Source: Chiridota heheva (Eukaryota; Echinodermata; Holothuroidea; Apodida; Chiridotidae). From it: DNA of 64,000 nucleotides. The stretch is from assembly GCA_020152595.1 (NCBI GenBank), contig JAIGNY010003789.1, forward strand, positions 238,501-302,500, in the 5' to 3' direction. How positions within the stretch are numbered: the first letter of the stretch is position 1; every line of letters starts with the position of its first letter. Below are positions 44,801 through 57,454 of this stretch, piece after piece. Made by a program: the position numbers and the translations under genes. The notes beneath the pieces are model-generated. The model was not told the DNA's origin and ran no database searches. It saw nothing but the letters and a program-made list of their open reading frames with translations.

Positions 44801-46025
44801 CTTTGTATAGTACTAAATATTTGTATCATGTAGTATCGTATGTAGAGCTGTGACCGTTTAGGGATTTTAGTAAACGTGTACACGCCTAAAAAAGCGAGCG
44901 TGTATCGTGTACACGAGTTTAGTACCGTAATTTTCGGAAATACACCAAAATTGTTCCAAAACTACAAGGCGAAGTAAAAAAATCGCGCAACTAGTATGGC
45001 GAAAGTACTGACTGCATTGCCCAAATAGACGCTGAGTTTTGCTTTCCAAATCGTAAAAAGTTTACTTTTACAGTATAAATCATCATTTTTATGGAAAATA
45101 TGCATAGAAATTCAGTTTAGATAGAAGAGATAACTTCCTTTTAATGTCATTTAAACTCAACATCGCGTAACTTGTTTGTCCTATTCGCTACGGCTTTCCA
45201 AGTTCTGTGAAAATCTTGCATATTGAGGCTACGCCACCACCAGGAAGTTCTGAAATATCAGTCCTCTCGTAAAAATGGCCGCCATCTTTGCGAAGCATGC
45301 AGAATTTCAGCTTTGTTAAAGCCTTTTTCTGTTTATTTATTATGTAATATTTTTTCGTTCTTGCAAAATTTATTTGACTCATCAGGTAATATTTACCATG
45401 TAAATGTACTAATTGTCACGATTCAAGTGTTTTTTGGTCGATGAAACGGGCCTTGATTGCGTGGGATTTAAAGCCTTATGGCCTACGTTAGGCCTATTGT
45501 TACTTTCACTGTTTACTGCTGCACATTCGCGGTGCATTTTACAAGTTAGATTACTCAGATTTTGGCGAAATCAAAGTGCATAATATCCCTATTCATTGGT
45601 GATTACTGCGCATTTGTGATTCGCACATTTAAAAAAGATTATGCTAATCGGGTTTAGAGTTTGTAAAAAATCATTGATTCGAATTTTGTCAGCCGAATGT
45701 GTGTGTGATTTAAATCATGAATATTGATTTTCAACGGCAAGACACTAGGCCTATAATGTATGAAAAACGATTACTCGCAATGAAGTATTTAGTAAACGTT
45801 TACAAGATTTGCGAGCGTGTAGCGAGTACACGCTAAACGGTCACAGCTCTAATCGTATGTTCCTTTACAAAGTAAACAGACCGTTCAGATCACTTAAAAT
45901 CATTTTGTTTTCTTCAGACATTTTTAGAAAGAATTACCTTTGTATAGCACCAAATATCTGTATTATGTAGACGTATATGCTCCTTTACAAAGCAAACAGA
46001 CCATTCAAATCACTTAAAAGTTAAA
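44801..46025 (+). repeat. Tandem duplication of peflin 3' flank, split by a transposon
   Basis: Copy 1 is 44,801-44,842 continued at 45,860-45,905 (CTTTGTATAGTACTAAATAT, then TTCCTTTACAAAGTAAACAG). Copy 2 is 45,942-46,025 (CTTTGTATAGCACCAAATAT, then CTCCTTTACAAAGCAAACAG). The hAT element interrupts copy 1 only, so the empty site is preserved in copy 2. Confidence 0.8.
44843..45851. mobile_element. hAT-type non-autonomous transposon (1009 bp)
   Basis: The left end TAGAGCTGTGACCGTTTAG and the right end (reverse complement TAGAGCTGTGACCGTTTAG) are identical over 19 bp. An 8-bp target duplication ATCGTATG lies at 44,835-44,842 and 45,852-45,859. Subterminal GTGTACACG repeats occur at both ends. 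No transposase frame; non-autonomous. The combination of 8-bp duplication and TAGAGCTG-like ends identifies hAT. Confidence 0.9.
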
Positions 46026-46271
46026 CCATTAAAACCATTAGTGTTATATTGAGTGACCCCAATTTTAACCACTGCGTTATGCCATCCATTTTACCCACCA
46101 TACAAGCAAAGTTGGACTAAATTGATCAGATTGCAAACTGTTAATTAAACTCCATTTTTCCTAATTAGATGTTTCATACTTTAATTGTACAATTTAAGAA
46201 GAACAATCAAGTTTGTTTGGACCAGTATCGATGATTGTACATTATATGTTTAACTGGTATACCTACCGAGT

Positions 46272-46378
46272 AATTAGACATTTAACCCAGAGTGGATGAG
46301 AGTAATTAGACATACAGTATTTAACCCAGAGTGGTTGAGAGTAATTAGACATATAGTATTACCCCTAGAGTGGTTGAA
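46272..46378 (+). repeat. About 43-bp tandem repeat, 2.5 copies
   Basis: The unit contains GTAATTAGACATACAGTATT and TAACCCAGAGTGGTTGAGA. Confidence 0.85.
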
Positions 46379-46513
46379 TAATCTGCCGTTGTGGAGTTGC
46401 TCAATTTGAACACCTAAACTCATTACTTTGTGAAGCGATGGTTCGATAACAAAACATTTCATTTGAATGAATTTATCATTAATATGAAAAAAGTAATTTC
46501 TACAAACCATATA

Positions 46514-47194
46514 TAGTGCTGTCATGACATTTCGATTATTGCGATATCTCTTTCCCCACCACATGAAATACGCCTCTCAACACATATCGCAATATCTCTT
46601 TCCCCACCACATGAAATAGGCCTCTCAACACATATCGCAATATCTCTTTCCCCACCACATGAAATAGGCCTCTCAACACATATCGCGATATCAAAAAGTA
46701 ATACAGAACTTTGAAATTTTCTCGCTACAAGGCTAAACTACTTTGTACGTTACGGTACTAACGTTACGGTAGTAAATCTAAAAGTCAAGTTTAGGCCATT
46801 ATAAATTTGCAAAAATACTGTGAAACAAAAAAATAATTACAAATCGTGCTCCTTACCCCACACTGACACGCTCCAATGTAAGTAGGCAAAAAGAACGCAA
46901 AATTGGCACAAAATATGCCTCTCACTTCGATGATTCATGGTTACGGCTGAATTACCAAACGTGTGTGATGGGTGATGAACATAATAGTCACGCGATCATG
47001 TTGTCTGCTAGATCTGCAAATCATTTTTTCTTCCGTTTATCATACAGTCATAAAAGAAGTAACGTTAGTGATAATATTAACAATTTGTGTCGTGAGTCAG
47101 TTTTCTGAAAAGTATCGCAATATACCAATATATCGCAGTATTTTTTCTTCACGATAATCTATACGTAATAAGAGCCATGTCGTGACAGCACTTA
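46514..47194. mobile_element. Candidate DNA transposon (about 680 bp)
   Basis: The left end TAGTGCTGTCATGACA pairs with the reverse complement of the right end, TAAGTGCTGTCACGACA; subterminal CGATTATTGCGATA/GATTATCG blocks also correspond. The flanks ACCATATA and TCATATAT share CATATA, so a target duplication is only suggested. The interior includes the 48-bp repeat at 46,540-46,690. No open frame. Confidence 0.5.
46540..46690 (+). repeat. 48-bp tandem repeat, 3 copies
   Basis: The unit contains ATCGCAATATCTCTTTCCCC and ACCACATGAAATAGGCCTCT. It is internal to the candidate element at 46,514. Confidence 0.9.
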
Positions 47195-48814
47195 TCATAT
47201 ATGGTCTTTTGAAACGATAACTTTTCAATCTTTATACAAATGATTGAAATTGAGCTCTTAACTTCTTAAGTGGTTGAAAATAGCTATAAAAAAAAATCAT
47301 CCAAATTGGTTACAAATTGACCATTTTAGAGCATTTTTAATTTTCATGCCAAAATATGCGAATTTTTGTTCTTCTTGTGATGTATGACAGGGCGGAAGTT
47401 CCTATTTCCTTATGTAAACCCTTTGTTTTGTAAACCCTTTCTTTTTTTAATTGCTAGTAACACATTTGTGAAAAATGAAAAGGAATTTTAACCAAATGTT
47501 TTCAAGTTTTGACCATACCCTTAACCAAAATCTTGCAGGAATAGACTTTGTCATCATTTTCAGGAACTGAAATTTAGGAAGGAAATATAAAGAATTATAT
47601 AAAGTGTTTCCGATACCCGCCTGGTCATACATCACAAATTTAACATAAATTATGCATTCACTGCAGATCGCTAAAACTTTAATCAGTCATAATTTAAGAA
47701 TCTATACGTGCTATTAACAAGATTTAAAGATTTGCGTTTAAAATTTAATGCTTTTTCTTGTGGGCTAAAAACCTGTAGGCATCCATAGACCTTAAACAAG
47801 ATCTAAAGACTGTTGCCTTTCATGACGTGTCCTTCTCCTTCAAAATTTGTTCCAGCAAATCATAAACACAAACTTACTGTAGCAAATAGTGAGACCACCT
47901 ATCTTAATTAGAATAACCACACAATAAGGACTTCATCCATTGCTGATTTGATACTCGGCACCAGCTTCCACAGCAACCCAGGACCAACAGGAGAACTAGT
48001 ACAATAGAGCCATTGATAAGGGAAATTTGATTTTAGTTGTGGTTTTCAGAAGAAAGAGGAAAAGTCTCACCCAACCTACTCAAATATCAGGTAGGGTCTG
48101 ACTTTAAAATTTTAAGGAGCACAACAACTCAATGTAAAATTTAATGCTTTTTCTTGTGGGCATCCATTGACATTTGACACCCATCAGTACACCTTTAACA
48201 CCCATCCATACACCTTTAAGTAACCCATTTCATTCAGCATATGCAGGAAAATGCTTGGCAACTCCCTGCTATATGCTTGCTATTCAGTACTAGAAGATAT
48301 TGTGGAATGATAAATGCCACGTTATAGTCCAATGTTTCTAGGTTTATGAGAGCAGGTAACACACATTTCTGAATTGAAACATTTAATTGTAGAGCATTGC
48401 ATTAGCATCTTTAGGCTTCTTACAAAAACAGCATTTCATTCAGAAACATACAGTGTGTATGTTCTTATGGTTTCTTTTCTTAAGGAAGAAAATTGTGTAT
48501 TTAATATTATTTTTGTGTTATGTATTTGATCCATATAAACACTGATGGTCTTTCAGGTATTAATAATGATGTACATTTCTAATCTAAAAAGACTCATAAT
48601 AAGAATTAAAAAACTGCCCTCGGTTAGGGATTTTTTTTTCAAGGGCTCAATTTTTGTGGTTCATATTCTAAGAATTCCAATTTGGTACAATCGCTAGATG
48701 TATAATGTAGCTATAGTTTTCTGTCCCATGCTAATCTGTTTAATATTGTGTTTCCGATCTTTTTCACCATCCATCATCCCAGTTGGTATGATCACCAGCC
48801 ATATGGAAGTGAAT
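47195..48814. other. AT-rich intergenic DNA, nothing firm
   Basis: A short sequence AATGCTTTTTCTTGTGGGC occurs at about 47,749 and 48,142. No exon or element ends identified. Confidence 0.45.
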
Positions 48815-50065
48815 GCCTACTTGAAGTGAATGACTCATTTAATGCTCAACTCCTTGACCGGTGAATGACTCATTTAATGCTCTACTCCTTGAGGTGAATG
48901 AATCCTTGGAGTTAATGACTCCTTGGAGTGAATCACTCCTCCTTGGAGTGAATCACTCCTTGGAGTGAATCACTCCTCCTTGGAGTGAATCACTCCTCCT
49001 GAGTTAATGACTCCTTGGAGTGAATCACTCCTCCTTGGAGTGAATCACTCCTTGGAGTGAATCACTCCTCCTTGGAGTGAATCACTCCTTCTTGGAGTGA
49101 ATCACTCCTCCTTGGAGTGAATCACTCCTCCTGGAGTGAATCACTCCTCCTTGGAGTGAATCACTCCTCTTGGAGTGAATCACTCCTCCTTGGAGTGAAT
49201 CACTCCTTCTGGAGTGAATCACCTCTTGGAGTGACTTACTCCTCCTTGGAGTGAATCACTCTTCTTGGAGTGAATCACTCCTCCTTGGAGTGAATCACTC
49301 CTCCTTGGAGTGAATCACTCCTTGGAGTGAATCACTCCTCCTTGGAGTGAATCACTCCTCCTTGGAGTGAATCACTCCTTGGAGTGAATCACTCCTCCTT
49401 GGAGTGACTTACTCCTCCTTGGAGTGAATCACTCCTTCTTGGAGTGAATCACTCCTCCTTGGAGTGAATCACTCCTCCTTGGAGTGAATCACTCCTCCTT
49501 GGAGTGAATCACTCCTTGGAGTGAATCACTCTTCTTGGAGTGAATCACTCCTCCTTGGAGTGAATCACTCCTTCTTGGAGTGAATCACTCCTCCTTGGAG
49601 TGAATCACTCCTCCTTGGAGAGAATGATTCTTTGGGGTGAACGACTCCTTGGGGTGAACGACTTCTTGGGGTGAACGACTCCTTGGGGTGAACGATGCCT
49701 TGGGGTGAACGACTCCTTGGGGTGAACGACTCCTTGGGGTGAACGACTCCTTGGAGTGAACGACTCATTGGGGTAAACAACACCTTGGGAGTGAATGACA
49801 CCTTGGAAGTGAATGACTCCTTGGGAGTGAATGATTCATTTAATGCTCGACTCCTTGAGGTGAATGACTAATTTAATGCTTGAGGGGAATGACTCATTTA
49901 GTGATTTGACTCCTCGGGGTAAAAGACTCATTTAGTGAATCCTCTTTACAGTGAGTGACTAATTTACTGATTTGACTACTTGGGAGTGAATGAATCTTTG
50001 GAGTGGAGTGAACGACTCCTTGGGGTGATGACACGTTGGAGTGAATGACTACTTGGAGTAAATAT
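48815..50065 (+). repeat. 20-bp palindromic minisatellite plus flanking variants
   Basis: The core (about 48,925-49,620, some 35 units) is GGAGTGAATCACTCCTCCTT. GGAGTGA and TCACTCC form a perfect 7-bp inverted repeat around one base, so each unit can form a hairpin. Right-hand units (49,620-49,800) change to GGGGTGAACGACTCCTT, losing most pairing. Outer parts are diverged (GAATGACTCATTTAATGC). Minus-strand open frames here are repeat translations. Confidence 0.93.
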
Positions 50066-50556
50066 AATGCATTGGAAAGATTCTCAAATGAAATTTGTGA
50101 AAGATTTGGCTGTTAACCAGACTAGACTTGATACTCTTTGTAGTAATTCTGCTTTGTGAAATAGATTTTATTATGGAATCTGCAGCTTTTGCAATAAAAC
50201 TAATGAAGGAACAAATGTTATGGCATATTTGTTGTTATATTAAAGGAGAACTTTATTGGTAAAGCAATTTAATTTTATATGAAAGAGGATTTTAAAATGT
50301 GTAAGAAATCATGTACAGTTGATCATATATAAACATCTGATATAAACAGTGTGGAAGCTTAAAAGTGCCATCACACTTTATCATTTGTCGAGATAATTAG
50401 TTGTCAACTTTCTTTTCTTCTTGACAACTTATTTTCTGAAATTAAGATGTCTCACGGTAAGTATTCTCACCTTTAAGTTCACTGAGCTACCTGATTATAT
50501 AAGTCATGTCGCACAAAGAAGTTATAAAGTTGGAATAAGCTACTATGCCCTGTGCC
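50066..50556. other. Intergenic DNA with a possible first-exon signal
   Basis: ATGTCTCACG|GTAAGT at 50,447 would encode MSH and then a split codon, and follows a pyrimidine-rich stretch. No downstream exon was found, so it is not called as a gene. Confidence 0.3.
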
Positions 50557-50975
50557 CATAGGTGTAGGAACCAGGGGCACTGGGAGCACCTCCTTCCCCC
50601 ACTTATCCAAAAGATGACAAAAGTGCCCCTCTTGAAAAAAAAAGTGCCCCTCAATTACTGTTAAAGGTGCAAGAATTGGAGGAATTTGCACACACTTACA
50701 AAAAAGAAAATTACAGCAGTGCAGTGCCCCTTTCAAAATGAAATATCCCTTAATTACTAACCCAGAAGAAGAAAACTGGTGACATTTGCCAGTCCCATGT
50801 ACGGGGAAATGGGTTCCCATTGGGAAATTGCCCCTTTCTGAAAATGAAGTGCCCCTTTTACTTTACTTTATTAACTAAAGACCGGTGCGGACATTAAGCA
50901 TATGACTTAGGGAAGGGGTGCCCCCACTTTTCGAAAAGTGCCTGCCTGTGCCCCTCCCCCTTTGCAACGCCACTG
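50557..50975. mobile_element. Candidate hAT-like MITE (419 bp)
   Basis: Left end CATAGGTGTAGGAACCAGG; the right end reads CAGTGGCGTTGCAAAGGGGG on the opposite strand. Both are followed by GGGGCAC-like sequence. The ends resemble the CAGTGGCGTAGCCAG ends of the element at 57,455. Internally GTGCCCCT is repeated many times. No 8-bp target duplication is seen. Confidence 0.45.
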
Positions 50976-51404
50976 TATACATGTAGAAAGGAGACTTGAG
51001 TAGAAGGCCTAATGAATTGATTTTGAAGGGTCAGATTCCATGGCATCTTTTTTTCCACAAATTTTCATGCAATTTCCTTAATTGTCTAGTTGTTTGCAGG
51101 CAATTTCCTTCAATATTCGTAAAATTGCATTCACTTTCGTGACGTTTTCGGGAGTATTTACCCTTGTTTGTTGGGCCCTCTGTTTGTGGGTGCCCTGGGC
51201 ATGTGGCCAATGCTTAAATCCGGCCTTGAGATCCAGACCGGGGCTCAACATAGGGCCGGAATAATATTTTATGGGACCCAAATGCCCAATATAAAAGCAA
51301 AATTATGTGAAACATTATTGCTTAATATATTAACAGTTAAAAAACTATACATCGCAAATGATACAAATCCCCTCGGCACTGACAACACACTTGCCACCTT
51401 CTGC
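50976..51404. other. Intergenic DNA, nothing recognised
   Basis: Overlapping open frames on both strands carry no motif. No repeats or element ends identified. Confidence 0.4.
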
Positions 51405-51690
51405 CCCACATGTCATCCCACCCTCTTGTCTTGTATCTCATTCCACACCCAATGTACCGCATGTAATCACAGATGAAATTCGAACCTGCCATTCCACCAC
51501 ATAATACCAACATGCCATCACAACTGAAATCCAGATGACGCCCCACCACATGAGGTCCCACATGCCATTCCACCCTGTTCTTCTACATGCCATTCCACCC
51601 TGTTCTTCCACATGCCAACCGGCCGTCCTGTCCAACCTCCCATTCCACTTTATTTCCCACATGCCATCACGATATCCCACCACGATATCC
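51405..51690 (+). repeat. Degenerate repeat of ACATGCCATTCCACC
   Basis: CACATGCCATTCCACC, CACATGTCATCCCACC and CACATGCCATCACG recur at variable spacing of about 20-45 bp, best between 51,545 and 51,620 where CATGCCATTCCACCCTGTTC is duplicated. Confidence 0.7.
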
Positions 51691-52027
51691 CTTAAAGATA
51701 TACTCAACTTGATATTTTCCCACAATATTGATTGTCTGCAAAATTATAAAGTCTGTTTTTTTTTGCATGCATGCACAATAAACTTAATTTTGAGGCTAGG
51801 AGTTCCGCCCCTCGAGAGGTGACGGTATCACAACCATAGGCGGGATTGGAGTTGTTGATTTGTTACAGATAGGCCTAGACCAATGGTATTCAAAGAGAAA
51901 AACAATAACATGTCTCAAAATAGTAATTGGTAAATAGTAGGTTTAAGTGGTAAATTCCTTATTACAAGAGCTTTCTGATTCCTAAATCAACGAAATTTTA
52001 GATCCGTAACCTGACATTAAAGCTTAT
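51691..52027. other. Intergenic DNA, nothing recognised
   Basis: No exon, repeat or element end was identified. Confidence 0.4.
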
Positions 52028-52513
52028 TTTCACTTTTGCGGTGCTTGAATGGGGTGAATGGGACCGTTTGCACATTATGGGAGCCCTATGGGAAGTATTG
52101 CATTGTTGTGATGGGAAAAGTCAAAGGTGAACTGTTATGAGGTCAAAGTTAGAGTTGTGGATGGGACATAAAGGGTATAGCAGTGTAACTTGTGATATGC
52201 ATGTGACAGTTTAGCTTTTTAAAAAGTCAAGAATCAAGGTATTTGTTCAAAATGAAGAGATTTGAGTTAATATAAACGTAAAAAGTACACGGCCGATTGT
52301 GATTCAAATTGGTAGCATGGTACTTTGCAAGGTGAAGTTGGAGCGCAGACTTCAAGTACAAATGTTATGGGGTGCTCTGGTAATAAACCTATTTTCACAT
52401 TTTTGCTGCAGTGTTTGAATGGGGTGAATGGGAATTTGCATATTATGGGGGCCTTATGGGAACGATAGCATTGCTGTGATGGGAAAAGTCAAAGGTGACT
52501 GTTATAAGGTCAA
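52028..52513 (+). repeat. About 120-bp duplication, copies 365 bp apart
   Basis: Copies at about 52,028-52,150 and 52,390-52,513 share TTGAATGGGGTGAATGGGA, CATTATGGG and GTGATGGGAAAAGTCAAAGG. Confidence 0.85.
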
Positions 52514-52779
52514 AGTTTCAAGGCTGATATACAGAATGACCCACAATCAGATCAAGGATAGGTCATTGTTAAGTGACAAGTGGTGATGAGATCAGCAACT
52601 ACGTGGATTGCATTCTTGTTTTATATTAAAACTAACGTTAACATGATGACTGATCTTCAAACACATAACAAGATTTGCATTACTTTAGAGGGTGACATGA
52701 TCTAATTTATAAAAACCAATAAAGATGCATACATTTTAGGCTTTAACCCCCCACTTTTTTGCTAGGCCAAAATAAAATT
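52514..52779. other. Intergenic DNA, nothing recognised
   Basis: Nothing identified between the duplication and the trinucleotide array. Confidence 0.4.
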
Positions 52780-53432
<653 letters not shown>

Positions 53433-54710
53433 AAATTATATAGCCCTAATTTTGTAAAAACATTCAAAATCACTTTACATACAAGCAAATTAGATACGAA
53501 AACAAAAATAAGAATATAGAAATGACAACATAAATAGAAATACAATGGATCAAGCTGCACATTAAATTAATGTCTTTTAAACAAAACAGTTTTTTAAGTT
53601 TAGTTTTAAAAGAGTTCAGGGATACATTATCAAAACATTTGAGTTCAGTTGGGAGTGAATTTCACAACCAAGGACCTTTATTAGCAAAGGCCCTTTCACC
53701 AAGAATTTTATACGGGGAACAAATAGGGACCTGAAACACAAATCATAGCGGGATGGATTTTCAACTGACCATTTCACATAAATAATTGGGAGCAAGGCCT
53801 TTAATGCATTTGAAAACTTGTCAAATACTGTAATAATCAATTCTTTTTTGATTGGTAACTTAGTGAAGGGACTTCAAAACAGCGTTAATGTGAAAACATT
53901 TTGGTATTTTGAAAAACAAGCGAGCAGCACCATTAAGTATTCTTTGATTTCTGTAAAGTTGATAATCAGGTAGGTCAACAAGAAGTGATTTACAATAATC
54001 AATGTGACTTATAACAAAAGCAGTAATATGGGTTTTCGTGGAATCTACATTTAGGTGTTTGGCAATCTGACAAATGTTATAAAGACCGTGATGAGCTTTG
54101 GAACAAACTGTCTTAATATAAATATTCATAGACATGTGATTGTCCAAATAAACACCCAATTTTTTGTTATACAATTAAATGCTTTTATTTCAGCATCACC
54201 AACTTTGATGGATTGGACTTCAGCTTTAGCTAATTGCTGACTAGTGCCAATTAGAAGAAATTCAATCTTGGAGTCATTGATCATGAGATTATTTTTGACC
54301 ACCCAAGACCTTATTTAAGCAATCATGTCCCGACTGCCTTTTTCTCTTAGATAGAACAAGCAGTGAATGAGCAGTAAATCTGAGTATAATCAGCATAGCT
54401 ATGGGCTTGTGGGATACGCTTTGACCAGGAAGTTTCCACAATACTGAAGAGTTGAGAAACATAACACAAGAATGATATGGGACCCAAGCAACTGCCTTGC
54501 TGTACGCCACAGTCCAACGAAAAGCTTTTGGATCTAGCAGTTTGAACACAAACATGTTGCTTTCTAGACGATAGATAGGATGCGTGCCATTGGTGGATGT
54601 CACCAGCAATTCCAAACTGCGAGTGAAGTGTGTGGAGGCGTTTTGGTTGAGGAGAGTGTTGTGGTTTACGGTATGAAATGTCTTAAAATAACAAGAGGGC
54701 GTGTAACGAG
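53433..54710 (-). mobile_element. L2-type LINE, C-terminal RT part (minus strand)
   Basis: Reading leftward: KTFHTVNHNTLLNQ (about 54,690); SYLSSRKQHVCVQT; QQGSCLGPISFLCYVSQLFS; SYADYTQIYCSFTA (YADD as YADY); KLGVYLDNHMSMNIYIKTVC; SHIDYCKSLLVDLPDYQLYR with QRILNGAARLFFKIPK (54,174-53,860 frame); then a shifted tail and a TATATAATTTTATGTATTAT end that meets the AAT array. Multiple stops and frameshifts; inactive. It continues N-terminally at 55,603-56,140 after an insertion. Confidence 0.88.
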
Positions 54711-55602
54711 ATGATATGTTTTTTTTATAATTAAATTAGAAGGTGATTTTCAAAGTTAGAAAGTCACCAGAGTTTATCTTGTTATTAAAATCGTTAATCA
54801 ATTGTATCTTTAATTTTGTTTTGGCTGGGTCGTTGGGTTTTGATTAATACCTTGAATGCCAGCGTGTTTGCCCGCGTAGCGTCGGGTATTGGGTTTGTTT
54901 ACCAGTGGCGCATATAAAAGCAGCCGCTAGATTTGAAAGTATCTACCTACTGTCAGACTGTGGTGTAGCGGTTATCATACCTGTCTACAGACCACGAGGC
55001 CCCGGGTTCAATCCTGGGGTGGGTAGACACGCCAGTGCACCACAACTGGTTATCAAAGGCCGTGGACATTGACTTGGTTGTCGATGTTATGTCTGTCCGT
55101 ACGTCGTACCTGTGTTCTCGTCCGGGTCGTATTAAGCGTTTCGTGATGGCATTTGTACTATCATAACCGAATACGCAGGCGACGACCCCGTCATTGTAAT
55201 TGTGTGTTCAACTCTCTCTCTCTGAAAGTTTCAGTTGTATCATAGTAGTTGCATGATCTTTGAGCAGCTCTGTTTGCATTGCTTATCCGCAACATTGGAA
55301 TTAAATATCGTTAACCGTCTGGACATTATCTTTGGCGTTTCTTTTATCGTACTTGTGATCTCGTCGTCGACTCGCTAAACCTCCATCATCAGGCCGTTTT
55401 CAGTTTCATTATTTTGCATGACCCAATAAGACAGACTAGACGTAAATCTCATACTTCAACAGAACTATATTTGTGACGAAGTACAATTCATTTTAGAAAA
55501 CCTTCGTTACGGGGTGCATCATTGTTTGTCTACATTTAACATAATATAACTGAATTTTCATCAAGGCTGTCTCCACGAAGTTTTTTTTTTTTTTTTTTTT
55601 TT
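54711..55602. other. Insertion splitting the L2 LINE
   Basis: About 0.9 kb lies between RT blocks that should be close together (the QSA block at 55,605 and the AFDTVDH-like block at 54,690). It contains a TATAAAAG (54,913), a tRNA-derived SINE and a run of about 23 T (55,579-55,602). Ends and target duplications are unclear; the remainder is unidentified. Confidence 0.5.
54957..55210 (+). mobile_element. tRNA-derived SINE, copy 2
   Basis: Head ACTGTGGTGTAGCGGTTATC; B box GGGTTCAATCCTGGG is the best preserved of the three. The body is nearly identical to the 42,502 copy (GTACGTCGTACCTGTGTTCT, AACCGAATACGCAGGCGACG). The 3' end is GTGTGTTCA followed by a CT repeat. Confidence 0.87.
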
Positions 55603-56140
55603 GCAGACTGACAGTCTGGAAGGGAAGCATGTTGTGAGCAGTGAGAAACAATTTGGTCAACTACCGCCCGCTCGACCGTTTTGATACAAAGGTCAAATTA
55701 CTCACAGGTCTGTAGTTTAAAAATGAACACTCCAATCCTGCTTTCTTTAGCAGAGGAACAATAGTTGCATTTTTCCAACTATTAGGTACTGCACCATCTC
55801 TAAGAGATAAATTCAGCATTGTTGTACTGTTGTAAGCACGAGGAGAAGTGATTCAAGGCAATCCTTAAGCAGGCATGTTGGTATTAGATTAAGGATATTA
55901 ATTGAACTTATAGAAATATAACCAGTTTGCGAACATCGTGTGCAGATAATGGTATGAAGAAATCAAAAAATCACATTAACGCAGTGGAGTTCATCGCAGA
56001 GTTCAAAACTGTCAACTTCAATAATGTCAATATTGTCTTTAATCTGTTGAATATCATCAATCAAGAAATTTCCAAAGTCATTAGCAAGTTCCTCCGCATT
56101 ACCATGTGGTAGGAAAGAATCCACATGTTGGCATAGACCA
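55603..56140 (-). mobile_element. L2-type LINE, linker and N-terminal RT part (minus strand)
   Basis: Reading leftward: PHGNAEELANDFGNFLIDDI with QQIKDNIDII (linker, 56,106-56,015); [20 protein letters not shown] with [20 protein letters not shown] (about 55,825-55,690); [20 protein letters not shown] with DCQSA (to about 55,605). The order and family match the C-terminal part at 53,433-54,710, so this is one element. Frameshifted. Confidence 0.85.
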
Positions 56141-57446
56141 TTATGTTATCACTAGCGGTCATCAACACATATATTGAAGGGAAAAGTGTCTGACACACCG
56201 CTGGTAATTGTGCTACATACTATAGAGACGTCACTTATGCGGTGGTTATTGATTGGCTTACCATAGCCTTGCCATTGCGGATTACTGTACCTCATTATTC
56301 ATATCATTAGCTCTCCCGAACCTTACAAGAGAGTCGTGATCTAAAGTAGTATGGAAAAATCCCCAATCCATTCAATCAAATATGCAAAGGTATATTTTAT
56401 TATCAGACTAGGGTCTACGATTGGAGCATGCAACAACAAAGTATCGCTTCGACAAACTTATATTGTTATTGGGTGGGGGAGGGGGAGGGTAGTTGGTCAC
56501 AGAAAGATAGACCAACACACATACAAACATACATACGGAGATATAAAGCAACACATGTTGTCGGACAGTCACACATATTATCCGGCATGTCCGGTAAGAC
56601 TGTGTATATAAGAGAGATAGATACTGGGCATCTGGGTTTGCATTAAAAGAGACTTTAGCCAGTAACACTGCTGTCCACAAGTATAAGATGACCTTCAGAA
56701 AGGCAATGGAGCAATCTTTGTTGCATGCCACTGTCAACAAGATTATCTTTTATCTCCTAATGGTCATTAATTGTTTATTTACAGAATAATTAAAGCTTCA
56801 TGTATATATATGTATATACTATGATAAGTTATTGACATTTCATTTCAGATATCAATTAAACACAGTTTGACCTAGACACAAAATTTGGTCGAGAAAATAA
56901 TATATGGATCGCTCTGTTAAGTATAATTAAATCTAATGAGGACATTTTAAAATGGGCCTGGGACTGTCGAATAATTGTGAAGCAAGCTCATAAACAAGAA
57001 TCGCGCTATCATCTCGCTTAAACATTTTGATTTAGGGAATCTGAATGTGATTCAGATAAAGTCTCATACTTATGCTTCCAAACTTTCATGATTGCGAAGA
57101 TACCTGCAATGTGGCAATTCTCTTTGAATGTTGTGTCAAACAAAATGGTACTTTCTTTTTTAGTACCGAAATTTATGTTGCGGAAATCCTTTACACACCT
57201 GTTAAGAGTTTCTGGAATGATTTCATAAACTCTTAGAAGATTTTTGATAGTAGCATTGTTATTGATGATGGAAACATGATGATGATGTCTAAAGCAATCT
57301 GGGATAACCCGTTACACTGCTATTGACAAGAACATTGTTCGCTATAAAGACTGGATTGCGAATGGCATTTTATGCTGTCTATTTATAATTCTATCACCCT
57401 CTCCTACCCATTATTTTTCCTGAATCCTGATTGGATTATAAGGGTC
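56141..57446. other. Intergenic DNA, nothing recognised
   Basis: No exons, arrays or element ends. Short open frames on both strands overlap at 56,350-56,740 and have no motif. Confidence 0.45.
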
Positions 57447-57454
57447 ACTTACAT

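Noticed and set aside
48925..49620. CRISPR-like array of short palindromic repeats
   Set aside because: Units are contiguous without unique spacers and the DNA is animal genomic; it is a minisatellite.
56351..56740. Overlapping ORFs around 56.5 kb
   Set aside because: No domain or splice support; low-complexity HTYK stretches come from ACATACAAAC-like simple sequence.
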